From the NCBI RefSeq assembly GCF_009711185.1, contig NZ_WMIF01000017.1, forward strand, positions 1 through 64,000: a DNA stretch of 64,000 nt, written 5' to 3'. The translations under genes and the position numbers were made by a program. Shown piece after piece: positions 53,992-64,000 of the stretch (the stretch's first letter is position 1; the number at the start of each line of letters is the position of its first letter). The notes under the pieces are model-generated. The model had not been told where the DNA came from, did not search any database, and was given only the letters and a program-made list of their open reading frames with translations. The stretch is from Paracoccus limosus. Lineage in GTDB: Bacteria > Pseudomonadota > Alphaproteobacteria > Rhodobacterales > Rhodobacteraceae.

Positions 53992-54987
53992 CTATCCGTA
54001 ATAGCTGCGGAACCATTCGACGTAGCGGGCCACGCCCTCAGCCACCGGGGTCTGCGGCGCATAGCCGGTCAGGTGGCGCAGCAGCGTGGTGTCGGCCCAT
54101 GTCGCGGGCACGTCGCCGGGCTGCATCGGCAACAGCTCGCGCCGGGCCTCGCGCCCGGTGGCGGCCTCGATGGCGGCGATGAAATCGCCCAGTTCGACCG
54201 GGGCGCCATTGCCGATGTTGACGACCCGATGCGGGGCGACGGGCGACAGGCTGTCCTCGGGGCTGGCGGGGGTGGTGCCGGGCACGGCGTCGATCAGCAG
54301 CCGGATCGCCCGCACCAGATCGGTGACATAGGTGAAATCACGCCGCATCCGGCCGTGGTTGAACACCTTGATCGGCTGCCCCTTCAGGATGGCATCGGTG
54401 AACAGATACAGCGCCATGTCGGGCCGGCCCCAGGGGCCATAGACGGTGAAAAAGCGGAACATCGTCACCGGCAGGCCGAAAAGATGCGCATAGCTGTGCG
54501 CCATCGCCTCGGTCGCTTTCTTCGAGGCGGCATAGAAGGACATCTGCTGATCGACCTTGTCGGTCTCGCGGTAGGGCATGTCGCGGTTGGCGCCATAGAC
54601 CGAGCTGGTCGAGGCCAGCAGCAGATGGCGCGGCGGATGCGCGCGGGCGGCTTCGAGCAGCTCGAAGGTCCCGGCGATATTCGATTGCAGATAGACGCGC
54701 GGATGGTCGATGGAATGGCGCACCCCGGCCTGTGCGGCCAGATGCACCACCACATCGGGCCGGCTGCGGGCAAAGACATCGGACAAAAGACCCGGATCCT
54801 CGACCCGGCCCCGGATGGCGGTATAGCCGGGCAGGGCCAGCAGCCGCTCCTCGCGCGCGGCTTTCAGCGCCGGATCGTAATAGGCGTCATGCGCATCCAG
54901 ACCGATGACCTCGGCGCCCTCGGCCAGCAGCGTCCGGGCCAGATGATAGCCGATAAAGCCGGCCGCGCCTGTGATCAGGGCGCGCAT
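53992..54987 (-). CDS. NAD-dependent epimerase, UDP-glucuronate 4-epimerase-like
   Basis: A 331-residue short-chain dehydrogenase of the extended type: LITGAAGFIGYHLARTLL, catalytic Tyr-Lys in YAASKKATEAMA, and VTMFRFFTVYGPWGRPDMALYLF, the pattern of UDP-glucuronate 4-epimerases. With the adjacent UDP-sugar dehydrogenase it likely makes UDP-galacturonate for envelope polysaccharide. It overlaps the dehydrogenase stop by one base. Confidence 0.85.
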   Translation of the reverse strand: MRALITGAAGFIGYHLARTLLAEGAEVIGLDAHDAYYDPALKAAREERLLALPGYTAIRGRVEDPGLLSDVFARSRPDVVVHLAAQAGVRHSIDHPRVYLQSNIAGTFELLEAARAHPPRHLLLASTSSVYGANRDMPYRETDKVDQQMSFYAASKKATEAMAHSYAHLFGLPVTMFRFFTVYGPWGRPDMALYLFTDAILKGQPIKVFNHGRMRRDFTYVTDLVRAIRLLIDAVPGTTPASPEDSLSPVAPHRVVNIGNGAPVELGDFIAAIEAATGREARRELLPMQPGDVPATWADTTLLRHLTGYAPQTPVAEGVARYVEWFRSYYG

Positions 54988-56153
54988 CAGTCGACCCCGA
55001 ACAGGTCGCGGGAATAGATCTTGTCGGCCACATCGGCCAGTTCCGGCGTCTGACGGTTGGTGATGATCAGGTCCGAGCGGCGCTTGAATTCATCCAGATC
55101 GCGCACGACCTCGCTGTTGAAGAAATCGTCCTGTTTCAGAACGGGTTCATAAACGATGCAGGGAATGCCCTTGGCCTTGATCCGCTTCATGATGCCCTGG
55201 ATCGAGCTGTCGCGGAAATTGTCCGAGCCTGCCTTCATCACCAGCCGGTAAACGCCGACCATGCGCGGGCGTTTGGCGATGATCTGATCGGCGATGTAAT
55301 CCTTGCGGGTGCGGTTCGATTCGACCACCGCCGCGATCAGGTTCTGCGGCACCTGATCGTAGTTGGCCAGCAATTGCTTGGTGTCCTTGGGCAGGCAATA
55401 GCCGCCATAGCCAAAGCTGGGGTTGTTGTAATGGTCACCGATGCGCGGATCCAGACCGACGCCCTCGATGATCTCGCGGGTGTTCAGGTCGCGCGACAGG
55501 GCATAGCTGTCGAGTTCGTTGAAATAGGCCACGCGCAGCGCAAGATAGGTGTTCGAGAACAGCTTGATCGCCTCGGCCTCGGTCGTGCCGGTGTAAAGCA
55601 CCGGCATGTCCTTGCGGATCGCGCCCTCGACCAGCAGGGCGGCCAGCTCATGTGCGGCGGGGCCGTGATCGCCGACCACGATGCGCGAAGGGTAAAGGTT
55701 GTCGTAAAGCGCCCGGCCCTCGCGCAGGAATTCGGGCGAGAACAGGATGCGATCATAGCCGAACTCCGCCCGCATCCGGTCGATGAAGCCGACGGGCACG
55801 GTGGATTTCACGACGATGGTGGCGTCGGGCGCGTGTTCCCGGCTGAGCGCGATGACGCTTTCGACGCTGGAAGTATCGAAGCGGTTCGAGCGCGTGTCAT
55901 AGCTGGTGGGCGTCGCGATGATCACGAAGTGCGCGCCGGCCAGCGCCTGCGCCGGATCGGTGGTGGCCGACAGGTCCAGCGTTTCTTCGGACAGCCAGCG
56001 GGTGATCTCGGCATCCTCGATCGGCGAGCGGCGGTCGTTGACCTGCGCGACGCGCGCGGCATTCACGTCCAGCGCGACAACGCTTTGATGCTGGGACAAC
56101 AGCACCGCCATCGACATCCCGACATAGCCCAGACCGGCAACGGCTATCTTCAT
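54987..56153 (-). CDS. ugd: Nucleotide-sugar dehydrogenase, UDP-glucose 6-dehydrogenase family
   Basis: A 388-residue enzyme: N-terminal [57 protein letters not shown], and catalytic cysteine in [12 protein letters not shown]. It oxidises UDP-glucose to UDP-glucuronate, feeding the epimerase encoded next. MKIAVAG at 56153 is preferred over a longer frame. Confidence 0.9.
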   Translation of the reverse strand: MKIAVAGLGYVGMSMAVLLSQHQSVVALDVNAARVAQVNDRRSPIEDAEITRWLSEETLDLSATTDPAQALAGAHFVIIATPTSYDTRSNRFDTSSVESVIALSREHAPDATIVVKSTVPVGFIDRMRAEFGYDRILFSPEFLREGRALYDNLYPSRIVVGDHGPAAHELAALLVEGAIRKDMPVLYTGTTEAEAIKLFSNTYLALRVAYFNELDSYALSRDLNTREIIEGVGLDPRIGDHYNNPSFGYGGYCLPKDTKQLLANYDQVPQNLIAAVVESNRTRKDYIADQIIAKRPRMVGVYRLVMKAGSDNFRDSSIQGIMKRIKAKGIPCIVYEPVLKQDDFFNSEVVRDLDEFKRRSDLIITNRQTPELADVADKIYSRDLFGVD

Positions 56154-56408
56154 TTGCGGCATCCGCCTGTTGTTTCGGCGATTCATAGCATGACCGGCCA
56201 CGGGCATTCCATAGCCCTGCATAAGTGCCCCTATGGCCCGGCGGGTTCAGGTCGGGGCTTGAAGATGGTATACCAAAATGGCAAAGAGAGGCCGATGCAG
56301 CACGGGAAGATGACGCATGTGCCGGTGTCCTGGCGGTTCGCGCCTTGTCGGGCGGCCGGCTGTCGCATGGCTCCCTTTACCTCTTATCCTCATGAAAGGC
56401 GGTCTGAG
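56154..56408. promoter_or_regulatory. Divergent region between ugd and an aldehyde dehydrogenase gene
   Basis: 255 bases with no supported gene. No clear operator was seen; AAAGGCGG precedes the rightward start. Confidence 0.35.
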
Positions 56409-57926
56409 ATGCCCTTTACCCCCCATGGCCGACACCTGATCGCGGGCGCCTGGATCGGCAGCGCGGCACAGTTCGACAGCAGCCCGGCGCATGGCCCGGC
56501 CCATCGCTTCAGCATCGGCACGCCCGAGCTGGTCGCCCAGGCCTGCGAGGCCGCCGAAGCGGCCTTCTGGTCCTATGGCTATTCCACACGCGAGACCCGC
56601 GCCGCCTTTCTTGACGCCATTGCCGACGAGATCGAGGCCCGCGCCGAGGCGATCACCTCCATTGGCACGCAGGAAACCGGCCTGCCCGAGGCGCGCCTGA
56701 ACGGCGAGCGCGGCCGCACCACCGGCCAGCTGCGCCTGTTCGCGGCGCATATCCGCAAGGGTGATTACCTCGACCGCCGCCATGATCCGGCGCTGCCCGA
56801 CCGCCAGCCGCTGCCGCGCCCCGACATCCGCCTGCTGGAACGGCCCATCGGCCCGGTGGCGGTGTTCGGCGCCTCGAACTTTCCGCTGGCCTTCTCGACC
56901 GCGGGGGGTGACACCGCCGCCGCGCTGGCTGCGGGCTGCCCGGTGGTGGTCAAGGGCCATTCCGCCCATCCCGGCACCGGTGAGATCGTGGCCGAGGCGA
57001 TCTTTGCCGCGATCCAGTCCACGGGCGTGCATCCGGGGGTATTCTCGCTGATCCAGGGCGGCAACCGGCAGGTGGGCGAGGCACTGGTGACGCATCCGCT
57101 GATCAAGGCGGTGGGCTTTACCGGATCGCTTGCCGGGGGCAGGGCGCTGTTCGATCTTTGCGCCGCGCGCCCCGAACCGATCCCGTTCTTTGGCGAACTG
57201 GGCTCGGTCAACCCGATGTTCCTGCTGGAAAACGCGCTGGCCAACCGTGCCGAAAGCCTCGGCACCGGCTGGGCCGGCAGCCTGACCATGGGCGCAGGCC
57301 AGTTCTGCACCAATCCCGGCATTGCCGTGGTGATCGACGGGGCGGATGCTGACAGCTTTACCCGCTCGGCCGCCGCCGCGCTGGAACAGGTCGGTCCGCA
57401 GATCCTGCTGACCGACGGCATCGCCAAGGCTTACCGCGACGGTCAGGCGCGCTTTGACGGCCGCAACGCCGTCAAGCCGGTCCTGCACAATGACAGCGAG
57501 GGCCGCAGCGCCCGCCCCAATCTCTATGAGACCACGGCCGAGGCCTATCTGCAGGATCATGCGCTTGGCGAAGAGGTCTTTGGCCCGCTGGGGCTGATCG
57601 TGCGGGTGCGCGACATGGCGCAGATGGCGGATCTGGCGCGCGGCTTTGAAGGCCAGCTGACGGCGACGCTGCACATGGATGCAGCCGACCTGCCGGCGGC
57701 GCAAGAACTGCTGCCGGTGCTGGAGCGCAAGGCGGGCCGGGTGCTGGTGAACGGCTTCCCCACAGGGGTCGAGGTCTGCGACGCCATGGTCCATGGCGGC
57801 CCCTACCCGGCCAGCACCAATTTCGGCGCCACTTCGGTCGGCACGCTTGCCATCCGTCGCTTCCTGCGGCCGGTCAGCTACCAGAACTTTCCCGAGGCGC
57901 TGCTGCCCGAGGATCTGCGCGGCTGA
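56409..57926 (+). CDS. Aldehyde dehydrogenase (NADP+), 2,5-dioxovalerate / ketoglutarate semialdehyde dehydrogenase-like
   Basis: A 505-residue aldehyde dehydrogenase. The catalytic Cys is in MGAGQFCTNPG and the Glu in FFGELGSVNPMF; VFGASNFPLAFSTAGGDTAAALAAGCPVVVKGH marks the ketoglutarate semialdehyde type. These enzymes end sugar-acid or hydroxyproline breakdown at 2-oxoglutarate. ATG at 56409; long upstream extensions overlap ugd. Confidence 0.85.
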   Translation: MPFTPHGRHLIAGAWIGSAAQFDSSPAHGPAHRFSIGTPELVAQACEAAEAAFWSYGYSTRETRAAFLDAIADEIEARAEAITSIGTQETGLPEARLNGERGRTTGQLRLFAAHIRKGDYLDRRHDPALPDRQPLPRPDIRLLERPIGPVAVFGASNFPLAFSTAGGDTAAALAAGCPVVVKGHSAHPGTGEIVAEAIFAAIQSTGVHPGVFSLIQGGNRQVGEALVTHPLIKAVGFTGSLAGGRALFDLCAARPEPIPFFGELGSVNPMFLLENALANRAESLGTGWAGSLTMGAGQFCTNPGIAVVIDGADADSFTRSAAAALEQVGPQILLTDGIAKAYRDGQARFDGRNAVKPVLHNDSEGRSARPNLYETTAEAYLQDHALGEEVFGPLGLIVRVRDMAQMADLARGFEGQLTATLHMDAADLPAAQELLPVLERKAGRVLVNGFPTGVEVCDAMVHGGPYPASTNFGATSVGTLAIRRFLRPVSYQNFPEALLPEDLRG

Positions 57927-57951
57927 GCCAAGGCCAGCCCATGAACGGAAA

Positions 57952-57976
57952 ATGGCCCGCCAATCTGGCGGGCCAT
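57952..57976. terminator. Bidirectional hairpin between the aldehyde dehydrogenase and peroxiredoxin genes
   Basis: ATGGCCCGCC, loop AATCT, GGCGGGCCAT: a perfect 10-base-pair stem between the convergent genes. There is an A-rich flank on the left, serving the leftward transcript as a U-tract. Confidence 0.75.
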
Positions 57977-57995
57977 CTGCATTCCGGCCTGAGGC

Positions 57996-58652
57996 TTATG
58001 CCGGATCCTTGGCAAAGCGCAGATAGGGCAGCTTCTTGTCCAGCGCGCCGTATTTCGCCTCGGCCGCTGCGTCGTCCAGCGCCAGCGCCACGATCACGTC
58101 CTGACCGGGAACCCAGTTCGCCGGGGTGGCCAGCGGCACGCCGTCGGTCTTGCGCACCGCATCCAGCGCGCGCAGGATCTCGGCAAAGTTGCGGCCCACC
58201 GACATCGGATAGGTCATGGTCAGCCGCACCTTCTTGTCCGGCCCGATGATGAAGACGGTGCGCACGGTCGCCGAATGGGCAGGCGTGCGGCCTTCGGTCG
58301 GCAGATAGTATTCGGCCGGCAGCATGTCATAGGCCTTGGCCACGGTCAGATCGCGGTCGTCGATGATGGCGAAATCCGCCGGAACACCCGCGACTTTTTC
58401 GATGTCGTGTTTCCATTTGCCGTGATCCTCGACCGAATCGACCGAGACGCCGATCACCTTGGTGCCGCGCTTTTCGAACTCGGGGATCAGTTGCGCCACG
58501 GCGCCGAATTCGGTGGTGCAGACCGGGGTGAAATCGCGCGGATGCGAAAACACGATGGCATATTTGCCGTCCAGCCAATCGTGGAAATGGATGGTGCCCT
58601 CGGTCGATTCGGCGGTGAAATCCGGGGCAATGTCGTTGATGCGCAGAGACAT
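57996..58652 (-). CDS. Peroxiredoxin, 1-Cys (Prx6) type
   Basis: A 218-residue peroxidase with the peroxidatic cysteine in DFTPVCTTE and the Prx6-like C terminus (PYLRFAKDP). No second resolving cysteine of the 2-Cys type was seen. It reduces peroxides in the cytoplasm. Divergent from the next aldehyde dehydrogenase gene with 151 bases between. Confidence 0.9.
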   Translation of the reverse strand: MSLRINDIAPDFTAESTEGTIHFHDWLDGKYAIVFSHPRDFTPVCTTEFGAVAQLIPEFEKRGTKVIGVSVDSVEDHGKWKHDIEKVAGVPADFAIIDDRDLTVAKAYDMLPAEYYLPTEGRTPAHSATVRTVFIIGPDKKVRLTMTYPMSVGRNFAEILRALDAVRKTDGVPLATPANWVPGQDVIVALALDDAAAEAKYGALDKKLPYLRFAKDPA

Positions 58653-58803
58653 GGATCGTCCTTTCGGTGGTTCGCTGCGCAAGAGCATAAGCATTGCCGC
58701 GCCAGATGCCAACACGACCTGTTAGGTCGTGTAAACTGCACCGCCCTTGCACCAACGCCGGGCCGGTGCCACGGTGCGGGCCATCATGCGAAAGGAGCCG
58801 CTC

Positions 58804-60255
58804 ATGAGCGATCTGGCAGACAAGCGGAAATTCTATATCGACGGCGCCTGGGTCGCGCCCGCCCGTCCCCGGGATCTGGAGGTGATCGACCCATCGACCG
58901 AGGAAGCCATCGCGGTGATCTCGCTGGGCGATCAGGCCGACACCGACCGCGCCGTGGCCGCCGCCAAAGCCGCCTATCCGGCATGGTCGGCCACGCCCGC
59001 TGCCGAACGGCTGGCCCATGTCGAAAAGATTCTGGAAATCTACAAGCGTCGCCAAGAGGACATGGGCGCCGCCATCGAATACGAGATGGGCGCGCCCCAT
59101 GACATGGCGATCAAGGATCAGGCCGGCTGTGGCGTCAGCCATATCCAGACCTTCATCGACAGTTTCCGCGATTTCAAATTCATCCGCCCGCTGCATCCCG
59201 ACACGCCCACCAGCATGGTGTCATGGGAGCCGATCGGCGTGGTCGGGCTGATCACGCCCTGGAACTGGCCGATGAATCAGGTCACGCTGAAGGTGATCCC
59301 GGCGATTCTGGCCGGCAATACCGTGGTGCTGAAACCCAGCGAGATCGCGCCACTGTCCTCGGTGCTGTTTGCCGAGATCGTGGACGAGGCCGGCCTGCCC
59401 AAGGGCGTGTTCAACATGGTGAACGGCGACGGCATCGGCGTCGGCACCCAGCTTTCGACCCATCCCGATGTCGAGATGATCAGCTTTACCGGCTCGACCC
59501 GCGCCGGCATCGCCATCACCAAGGCCGCTGCCGACACGCTCAAGAAGGTGGCGCTGGAACTGGGTGGCAAGGGTGCGAACCTGATCTTTGCCGATGCCGA
59601 TGAAAAGGCGGTCGAGCGCGGCGTGCGGCATTGTTTCTACAACAGCGGCCAGTCCTGCAATGCGCCGACCCGGATGCTGGTCGAACGTGCGTTCTATGAA
59701 ACTGCGGTGGAACAGGCGCGCAAGGTCGCCGAACAGACGCAGGTTGCCAGCGCTCACCAGCCGGGCGCCCATATCGGTCCGGTGGTTTCCAAGCTGCAAT
59801 GGGACAAGATCCAGGACCTGATCCAGAAGGGCATCGACGAGGGCGCGCGGCTGGTTTCCGGCGGTCCCGGCCTGCCCGAAGGCGTCAATCGCGGCTATTT
59901 CGTGCGGCCCACGGTCTTTGCCGACGTGAACAACGACATGACCATCGCCCGGCAGGAAATCTTTGGCCCGGTGCTGTCGATTATCCCCTTCGACACCGAG
60001 GACGAGGCCGTGGCCATCGCCAATGACACGCCCTATGGCCTGACGAACTATGCCCAGACCCAGGACGGTGTGCGCCGCAACCGGCTGGCCCGGCGTCTGG
60101 TCGCCGGCATGGTCGAGACGAACGGCCAGTCGCGCGGCCGTGGCTCGGCCTTTGGCGGCGTCAAGGCCTCGGGGCGGGCGCGCGAAGGCGGCGTCTGGGG
60201 GCTTGAGGAATTCATGGACAGCAAGCAGATCAGCGGCTGGGATCCCGAAGCCTGA
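58804..60255 (+). CDS. NAD-dependent aldehyde dehydrogenase family protein
   Basis: A 483-residue aldehyde dehydrogenase: NAD-binding ITPWNWPMNQVTLKV, ISFTGSTRAG, catalytic Glu in LELGGKGAN and Cys in NSGQSCNAPTR. Substrate unknown; a typical general aldehyde dehydrogenase. ATG at 58804 has AAAGGAG upstream. A terminator follows it. Confidence 0.88.
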   Translation: MSDLADKRKFYIDGAWVAPARPRDLEVIDPSTEEAIAVISLGDQADTDRAVAAAKAAYPAWSATPAAERLAHVEKILEIYKRRQEDMGAAIEYEMGAPHDMAIKDQAGCGVSHIQTFIDSFRDFKFIRPLHPDTPTSMVSWEPIGVVGLITPWNWPMNQVTLKVIPAILAGNTVVLKPSEIAPLSSVLFAEIVDEAGLPKGVFNMVNGDGIGVGTQLSTHPDVEMISFTGSTRAGIAITKAAADTLKKVALELGGKGANLIFADADEKAVERGVRHCFYNSGQSCNAPTRMLVERAFYETAVEQARKVAEQTQVASAHQPGAHIGPVVSKLQWDKIQDLIQKGIDEGARLVSGGPGLPEGVNRGYFVRPTVFADVNNDMTIARQEIFGPVLSIIPFDTEDEAVAIANDTPYGLTNYAQTQDGVRRNRLARRLVAGMVETNGQSRGRGSAFGGVKASGRAREGGVWGLEEFMDSKQISGWDPEA

Positions 60256-60273
60256 TCCCGTCCTGAATGGACA

Positions 60274-60303
60274 AGGGGCCGCCGCATCGCCGGCGGCCCT
60301 TTT
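60274..60303 (+). terminator. Terminator after the aldehyde dehydrogenase gene
   Basis: AGGGGCCGCCG (60274-60284), short loop, CGGCGGCCCT (60291-60300), then TTT. Confidence 0.85.
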
Positions 60304-60356
60304 CATTTCGGCCGTTGCCGCTAACGTGCGCATCGACACGCAAGGGGGGGAATGCG

Positions 60357-61247
60357 ATGCGGGTGGTTTCGGTTGGCGAATGCATGGTCGAGCTGTCGGG
60401 GGCGGGCCCGGGGCTGTGGCGTCAGGCCTTTGCCGGCGACACGTTCAACACGGCGTGGTATCTGCGCGCGCTGCTGCCGCAAACGGCCCGCGTCGATTAC
60501 CTCAGCTGCGTCGGGCAGGACCAGATTTCGCGCAAGATGCTGGATTTCATCGGCGAGGCAGGAATTGGCACCGGCTGTATCACCCGCCATCCGACCCGCG
60601 CGCCGGGGCTTTACATGATCGACCTCAAGGACGGCGAGCGCAGTTTTACCTATTGGCGCGACAGTTCCGCCGCCCGCTGTCTGGCCGATGACGAGGATCA
60701 TCTGGCGCGCAGCTTTCTGGGGGCGGATCTGATCTATTTCTCGGGGATCACGCTGGCGATCCTGTCGCCCGACCGGCGCCGGGCCCTGCTGGCGGCGCTG
60801 GCGGCGGCGGATGCGAAAGTGGCCTTTGACAGCAACATGCGGCTGCGGCTGTGGAAGGACGCGGGCGAGATGCGCGAATGGATCATGCGTGGCGCGGCGG
60901 TGGCTGACATCGCCCTGCCCAGCTTCGACGAGGAAACCGCGACCTTTGGCGACAGCGATCCGCAGGCCACCGCGCGGCGCTACCGCGAGGCCGGCGTCAC
61001 CGAAGTGCTGGTCAAGAACGGCGGCGGCCCGATGCTGGGCATCGACGGCGACGCGGTGCAGGACTTTCCCCCCGGCGCGCGGCTGGAGCCGGTCGATACC
61101 ACCGGCGCGGGCGACAGTTTCAACGGCGGCTATCTTGCCGCTCGCCTACAGGGTGCCGACATGGCCGAGGCCGTGGCGCGCGGCCATGCCACCGCCGCGC
61201 GGGTCATCATGCATCCCGGCGCGCTGGTTCCGCATGAGATGCTGTAA
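60357..61247 (+). CDS. Sugar kinase, 2-keto-3-deoxygluconate kinase-like (PfkB family)
   Basis: A 296-residue ribokinase-fold kinase: VVSVGECMVELSG, FAGDTFNTAWYLRALLP, VDYLSCVGQDQISRKML, and the PfkB signature DTTGAGDSFNGGYLAARL near the C terminus. It resembles KdgK of the Entner-Doudoroff branch for sugar acids. Start ATG 60357 follows the GGGGGG site. Its stop codon lies in a palindrome that may be an operator for the next operon. Confidence 0.85.
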   Translation: MRVVSVGECMVELSGAGPGLWRQAFAGDTFNTAWYLRALLPQTARVDYLSCVGQDQISRKMLDFIGEAGIGTGCITRHPTRAPGLYMIDLKDGERSFTYWRDSSAARCLADDEDHLARSFLGADLIYFSGITLAILSPDRRRALLAALAAADAKVAFDSNMRLRLWKDAGEMREWIMRGAAVADIALPSFDEETATFGDSDPQATARRYREAGVTEVLVKNGGGPMLGIDGDAVQDFPPGARLEPVDTTGAGDSFNGGYLAARLQGADMAEAVARGHATAARVIMHPGALVPHEML

Positions 61248-61259
61248 ACAGCGTATACA
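61243..61259. promoter_or_regulatory. Candidate operator upstream of the sugar ABC transporter
   Basis: TGTAAACAGCGTATACA is a near-perfect dyad (TGTANAC-NNN-GTNTACA) overlapping the kinase stop codon, 117 bases before the ABC ATPase gene. Half-sites TGTA and TACA are typical of GntR-family regulators. No regulator gene is in view. Confidence 0.4.
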
Positions 61260-61375
61260 TTAGGGTTTCCGCGACCCGCTATCGCCATACGTGCAATTTC
61301 CCGACAAACTGCTTGATTCAAGATTGGCTTCCTGCCAGCCTGCCAACAATGGATACCTTTGGGAGGAGGGAACAC

Positions 61376-62422
<1,047 letters not shown>

Positions 62423-62501
62423 CCAGCGGCTCCGCCGGGGAGGGCGGGGCCGTAACGCTGGCCGGACAACGGCCGCTTTGCACTTTGGGAGGAGTGTAGC
62501 C

Positions 62502-63812
62502 ATGACCATCGACCGCAGGAAACTTCTGCAGGGCAGTGCCATGCTGGCAGCAGGCGCCGTGCTGACGTCGCCCTTTGCGGGCCGCGCCAGGGCGCAGACC
62601 GCCATGACCTTTACCCCCGAAGAGGGCGCCAGCCTGCGCCTGCTGCGCTGGGTGCCCTTCGTCAAGGGCGAAGAGGCCGCGTGGAACGCCAATACCGAGG
62701 CCTTTACCAAGGCGACCGGCGTGCAGGTCCGCATCGATCAGGAAAGCTGGGAGGATGTGCGCCCCAAGGCCGCCGTCGCCGCCAACGTGGGTTCGGGCCC
62801 GGACATGGTGATGAGCTGGTTCGACGACCCCTTCCAATATCCCGACAAGCTGGTCGATGTGACCGATCTTTGCACCATGCTCGGCGAAAAGAACGGCGGC
62901 TGGTATGACGGGCTGCGCGCCTATGGCGAGCGTGACGGCAAGTTCATCTCGACCCCGCTCTGTGCCATCGGCAACGCCATCTGCTATCGCGACAGCCACA
63001 TGAAGGCGGCCGGCTTCGAGGAGTTCCCGACCGATACCGAGGGCTTCCTGAAGCTCTGCACCGCGCTCAAGGAAAAGGGCACGCCGGCGGGCTTTCCGTT
63101 TGGCAAGGCGGTGGGCGACGGCAACAACTTCGCGCATTGGCTGCTTTGGAGCCATGGCGGCCAGACCGTCAACGAGGCGGGCGAGGTCGCGATCAACTCG
63201 CCAGAAACCGCCGCCGCCATCGAATATGCCAAGAAGCTTTACGCCGTGTTCATCCCCGGCACAGAAAGCTGGCTCGACATCAACAACAACCGCGCCTTCC
63301 TGGCCGGCGACATTTCCTTGACCGCCAATGGCGTGTCGCTGTATTACGCCGCGCTGAAAGACGAGGCGACCAAGGCGCTGGCCGAAGATATCCGCACCCA
63401 TATCCTGCCCGTGGGTCCGGTCGGCAAGTCGGTCGAACTGGCGCAGACCTCGACCATCTCGATCTTCAAGCACTGCAAATACCCGAACGCCGCCAAGGCC
63501 TATCTGGAGTGGATGTATCAGCCCGACCAGATGAACGCCTGGATCACCGGTGCCAGCGCCTATTGCTGTCAGGCGCTCAAGGGTTTTGCAAACAACCCGG
63601 TCTGGACCTCGAACCCGATCCACGAGCCCTATTCGCATGCCTCGGCCTCGCTGCGCGAGAACGGCTACGCCGGACCGCTGGGACCGGCTTCGGCCTCGGT
63701 GATGGCGGATTACGTGCTGGTCGACATGTTCGCCGAAGCCGTCACCGGCCAGCGCTCGACCGAGGACGCGATCAAGAACGCCGAGCGCCGCATCAAGCGC
63801 GCCTATCGCTGA
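62502..63812 (+). CDS. Sugar ABC transporter substrate-binding protein
   Basis: A 436-residue exported binding protein of the extracellular family 1. The N terminus MTIDRRKLLQGSAMLAAGAVL has a twin-arginine-like signal; the mature part has EDVRPKAAVAANVGSGPDMVMSWFDDP and WMYQPDQMNAWI. It binds a sugar or sugar alcohol in the periplasm for the adjacent ATPase and permeases. ATG at 62502 follows GGGAGGAG. Confidence 0.9.
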   Translation: MTIDRRKLLQGSAMLAAGAVLTSPFAGRARAQTAMTFTPEEGASLRLLRWVPFVKGEEAAWNANTEAFTKATGVQVRIDQESWEDVRPKAAVAANVGSGPDMVMSWFDDPFQYPDKLVDVTDLCTMLGEKNGGWYDGLRAYGERDGKFISTPLCAIGNAICYRDSHMKAAGFEEFPTDTEGFLKLCTALKEKGTPAGFPFGKAVGDGNNFAHWLLWSHGGQTVNEAGEVAINSPETAAAIEYAKKLYAVFIPGTESWLDINNNRAFLAGDISLTANGVSLYYAALKDEATKALAEDIRTHILPVGPVGKSVELAQTSTISIFKHCKYPNAAKAYLEWMYQPDQMNAWITGASAYCCQALKGFANNPVWTSNPIHEPYSHASASLRENGYAGPLGPASASVMADYVLVDMFAEAVTGQRSTEDAIKNAERRIKRAYR

Positions 63813-63873
63813 CCGACCCTTTCGGGCGCGGTGATCCGCCGCGCCCGGCATCAGGCAGAAAGGATCCGACCGC

Positions 63874-64000
63874 ATGCCCCCGGTGCCCGAACGCAAGGCA
63901 TCCTTCTGGAGCCGACTCTCTGAAAGCCGCAATGGACTGGGCTTTCTCTTCATGCTGCCTGCGGCGGTATTCCTGCTGTTCTTCCTGACCTATCCGCTGG
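63874..64000 (+). CDS. Sugar ABC transporter permease, N-terminal part (cut by window end)
   Basis: The first 42 codons are present: MPPVPERKASFWSRLSESRNGLG then a membrane helix (FLFMLPAAVFLLFFLTYPL), the typical start of UgpA/MalF-like permeases. ATG at 63874 follows AAAGGA. It continues the operon of the ATPase and binding protein. Confidence 0.85.
   Translation, partial: MPPVPERKASFWSRLSESRNGLGFLFMLPAAVFLLFFLTYPL

Overview
The window looks like a chromosomal segment from a Paracoccus-like member of the Rhodobacteraceae (Alphaproteobacteria). The GC content is high. The gfa / formaldehyde dehydrogenase / fghA / xoxF / cytochrome c553i order is that known from Paracoccus methylotrophy loci, and the mnmE-mnmG-rsmG-parA-parB block and the NepR/EcfG/PhyR stress module are typical of alphaproteobacteria. 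These are inferences from protein and motif recognition; no database search was run.

Layout. 1-3.6 kb: the 3' end of an IS5-type transposase abuts a general stress response locus (HWE/HisKA_2 sensor kinase, EcfG sigma factor, an easily missed 48-residue NepR anti-sigma factor, divergent PhyR). 3.6-14.8 kb, all leftward: a self-contained selenocysteine cassette. It holds a formate dehydrogenase (fdoG with an in-frame UGA and a SECIS-like hairpin, fdoH, fdoI), fdhE, selA, selB and tRNA-Sec, followed by an aldo/keto reductase and a nitronate monooxygenase-like enzyme. 14.9-17.2 kb: a Rieske oxygenase and its reductase, probably glycine-betaine demethylation. 17.4-18.5 kb: a TAXI-type solute-binding protein.

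18.48-18.88 kb has no gene and carries seven DnaA-box-like 9-mers (one perfect TTATCCACA), GANTC sites and AT-rich tracts; it is the best candidate for the chromosomal replication origin. Most genes left of it run leftward. To its right hemJ, rho, mnmE, mnmG, rsmG, parA and parB run rightward. Two parS sites lie inside the first codons of mnmG and rsmG, and a third parS-like site lies inside fdhE.

26.1-31.1 kb: grpE and hrcA leftward, then rph, an XTP/dITP pyrophosphatase gene, a RidA-family gene, hemW and a DUF454 membrane protein gene in a tight rightward run. 31.2-45.7 kb: C1 metabolism. Gfa, glutathione-dependent formaldehyde dehydrogenase and S-formylglutathione hydrolase (with a ClpP-type protease and a GNAT enzyme between them) oxidise formaldehyde. 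XoxF (lanthanide-type methanol dehydrogenase), its cytochrome and XoxJ make it. A set of exported and ABC-transporter proteins follows that resembles the lanthanide-utilisation (lut) clusters of methylotrophs. mobA closes this run.

46.3-53.9 kb: a leftward thiamine operon under a TPP riboswitch (thiD-thiO-thiS-thiG-thiE-thiF-like, a thiY-like binding protein, tenA and a thiZ/thiX-like ABC transporter). The thiZ-like ATPase carries an in-frame insertion that looks like an intergenic Rhodobacteraceae repeat. 54-56.2 kb: a UDP-glucuronate epimerase-like enzyme and a nucleotide-sugar dehydrogenase. 56.4-64 kb: a ketoglutarate semialdehyde dehydrogenase-like enzyme, a 1-Cys peroxiredoxin, a second aldehyde dehydrogenase, a KDG-kinase-like sugar kinase and a sugar ABC transporter that runs off the right edge. 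This last stretch suggests sugar or sugar-acid catabolism.
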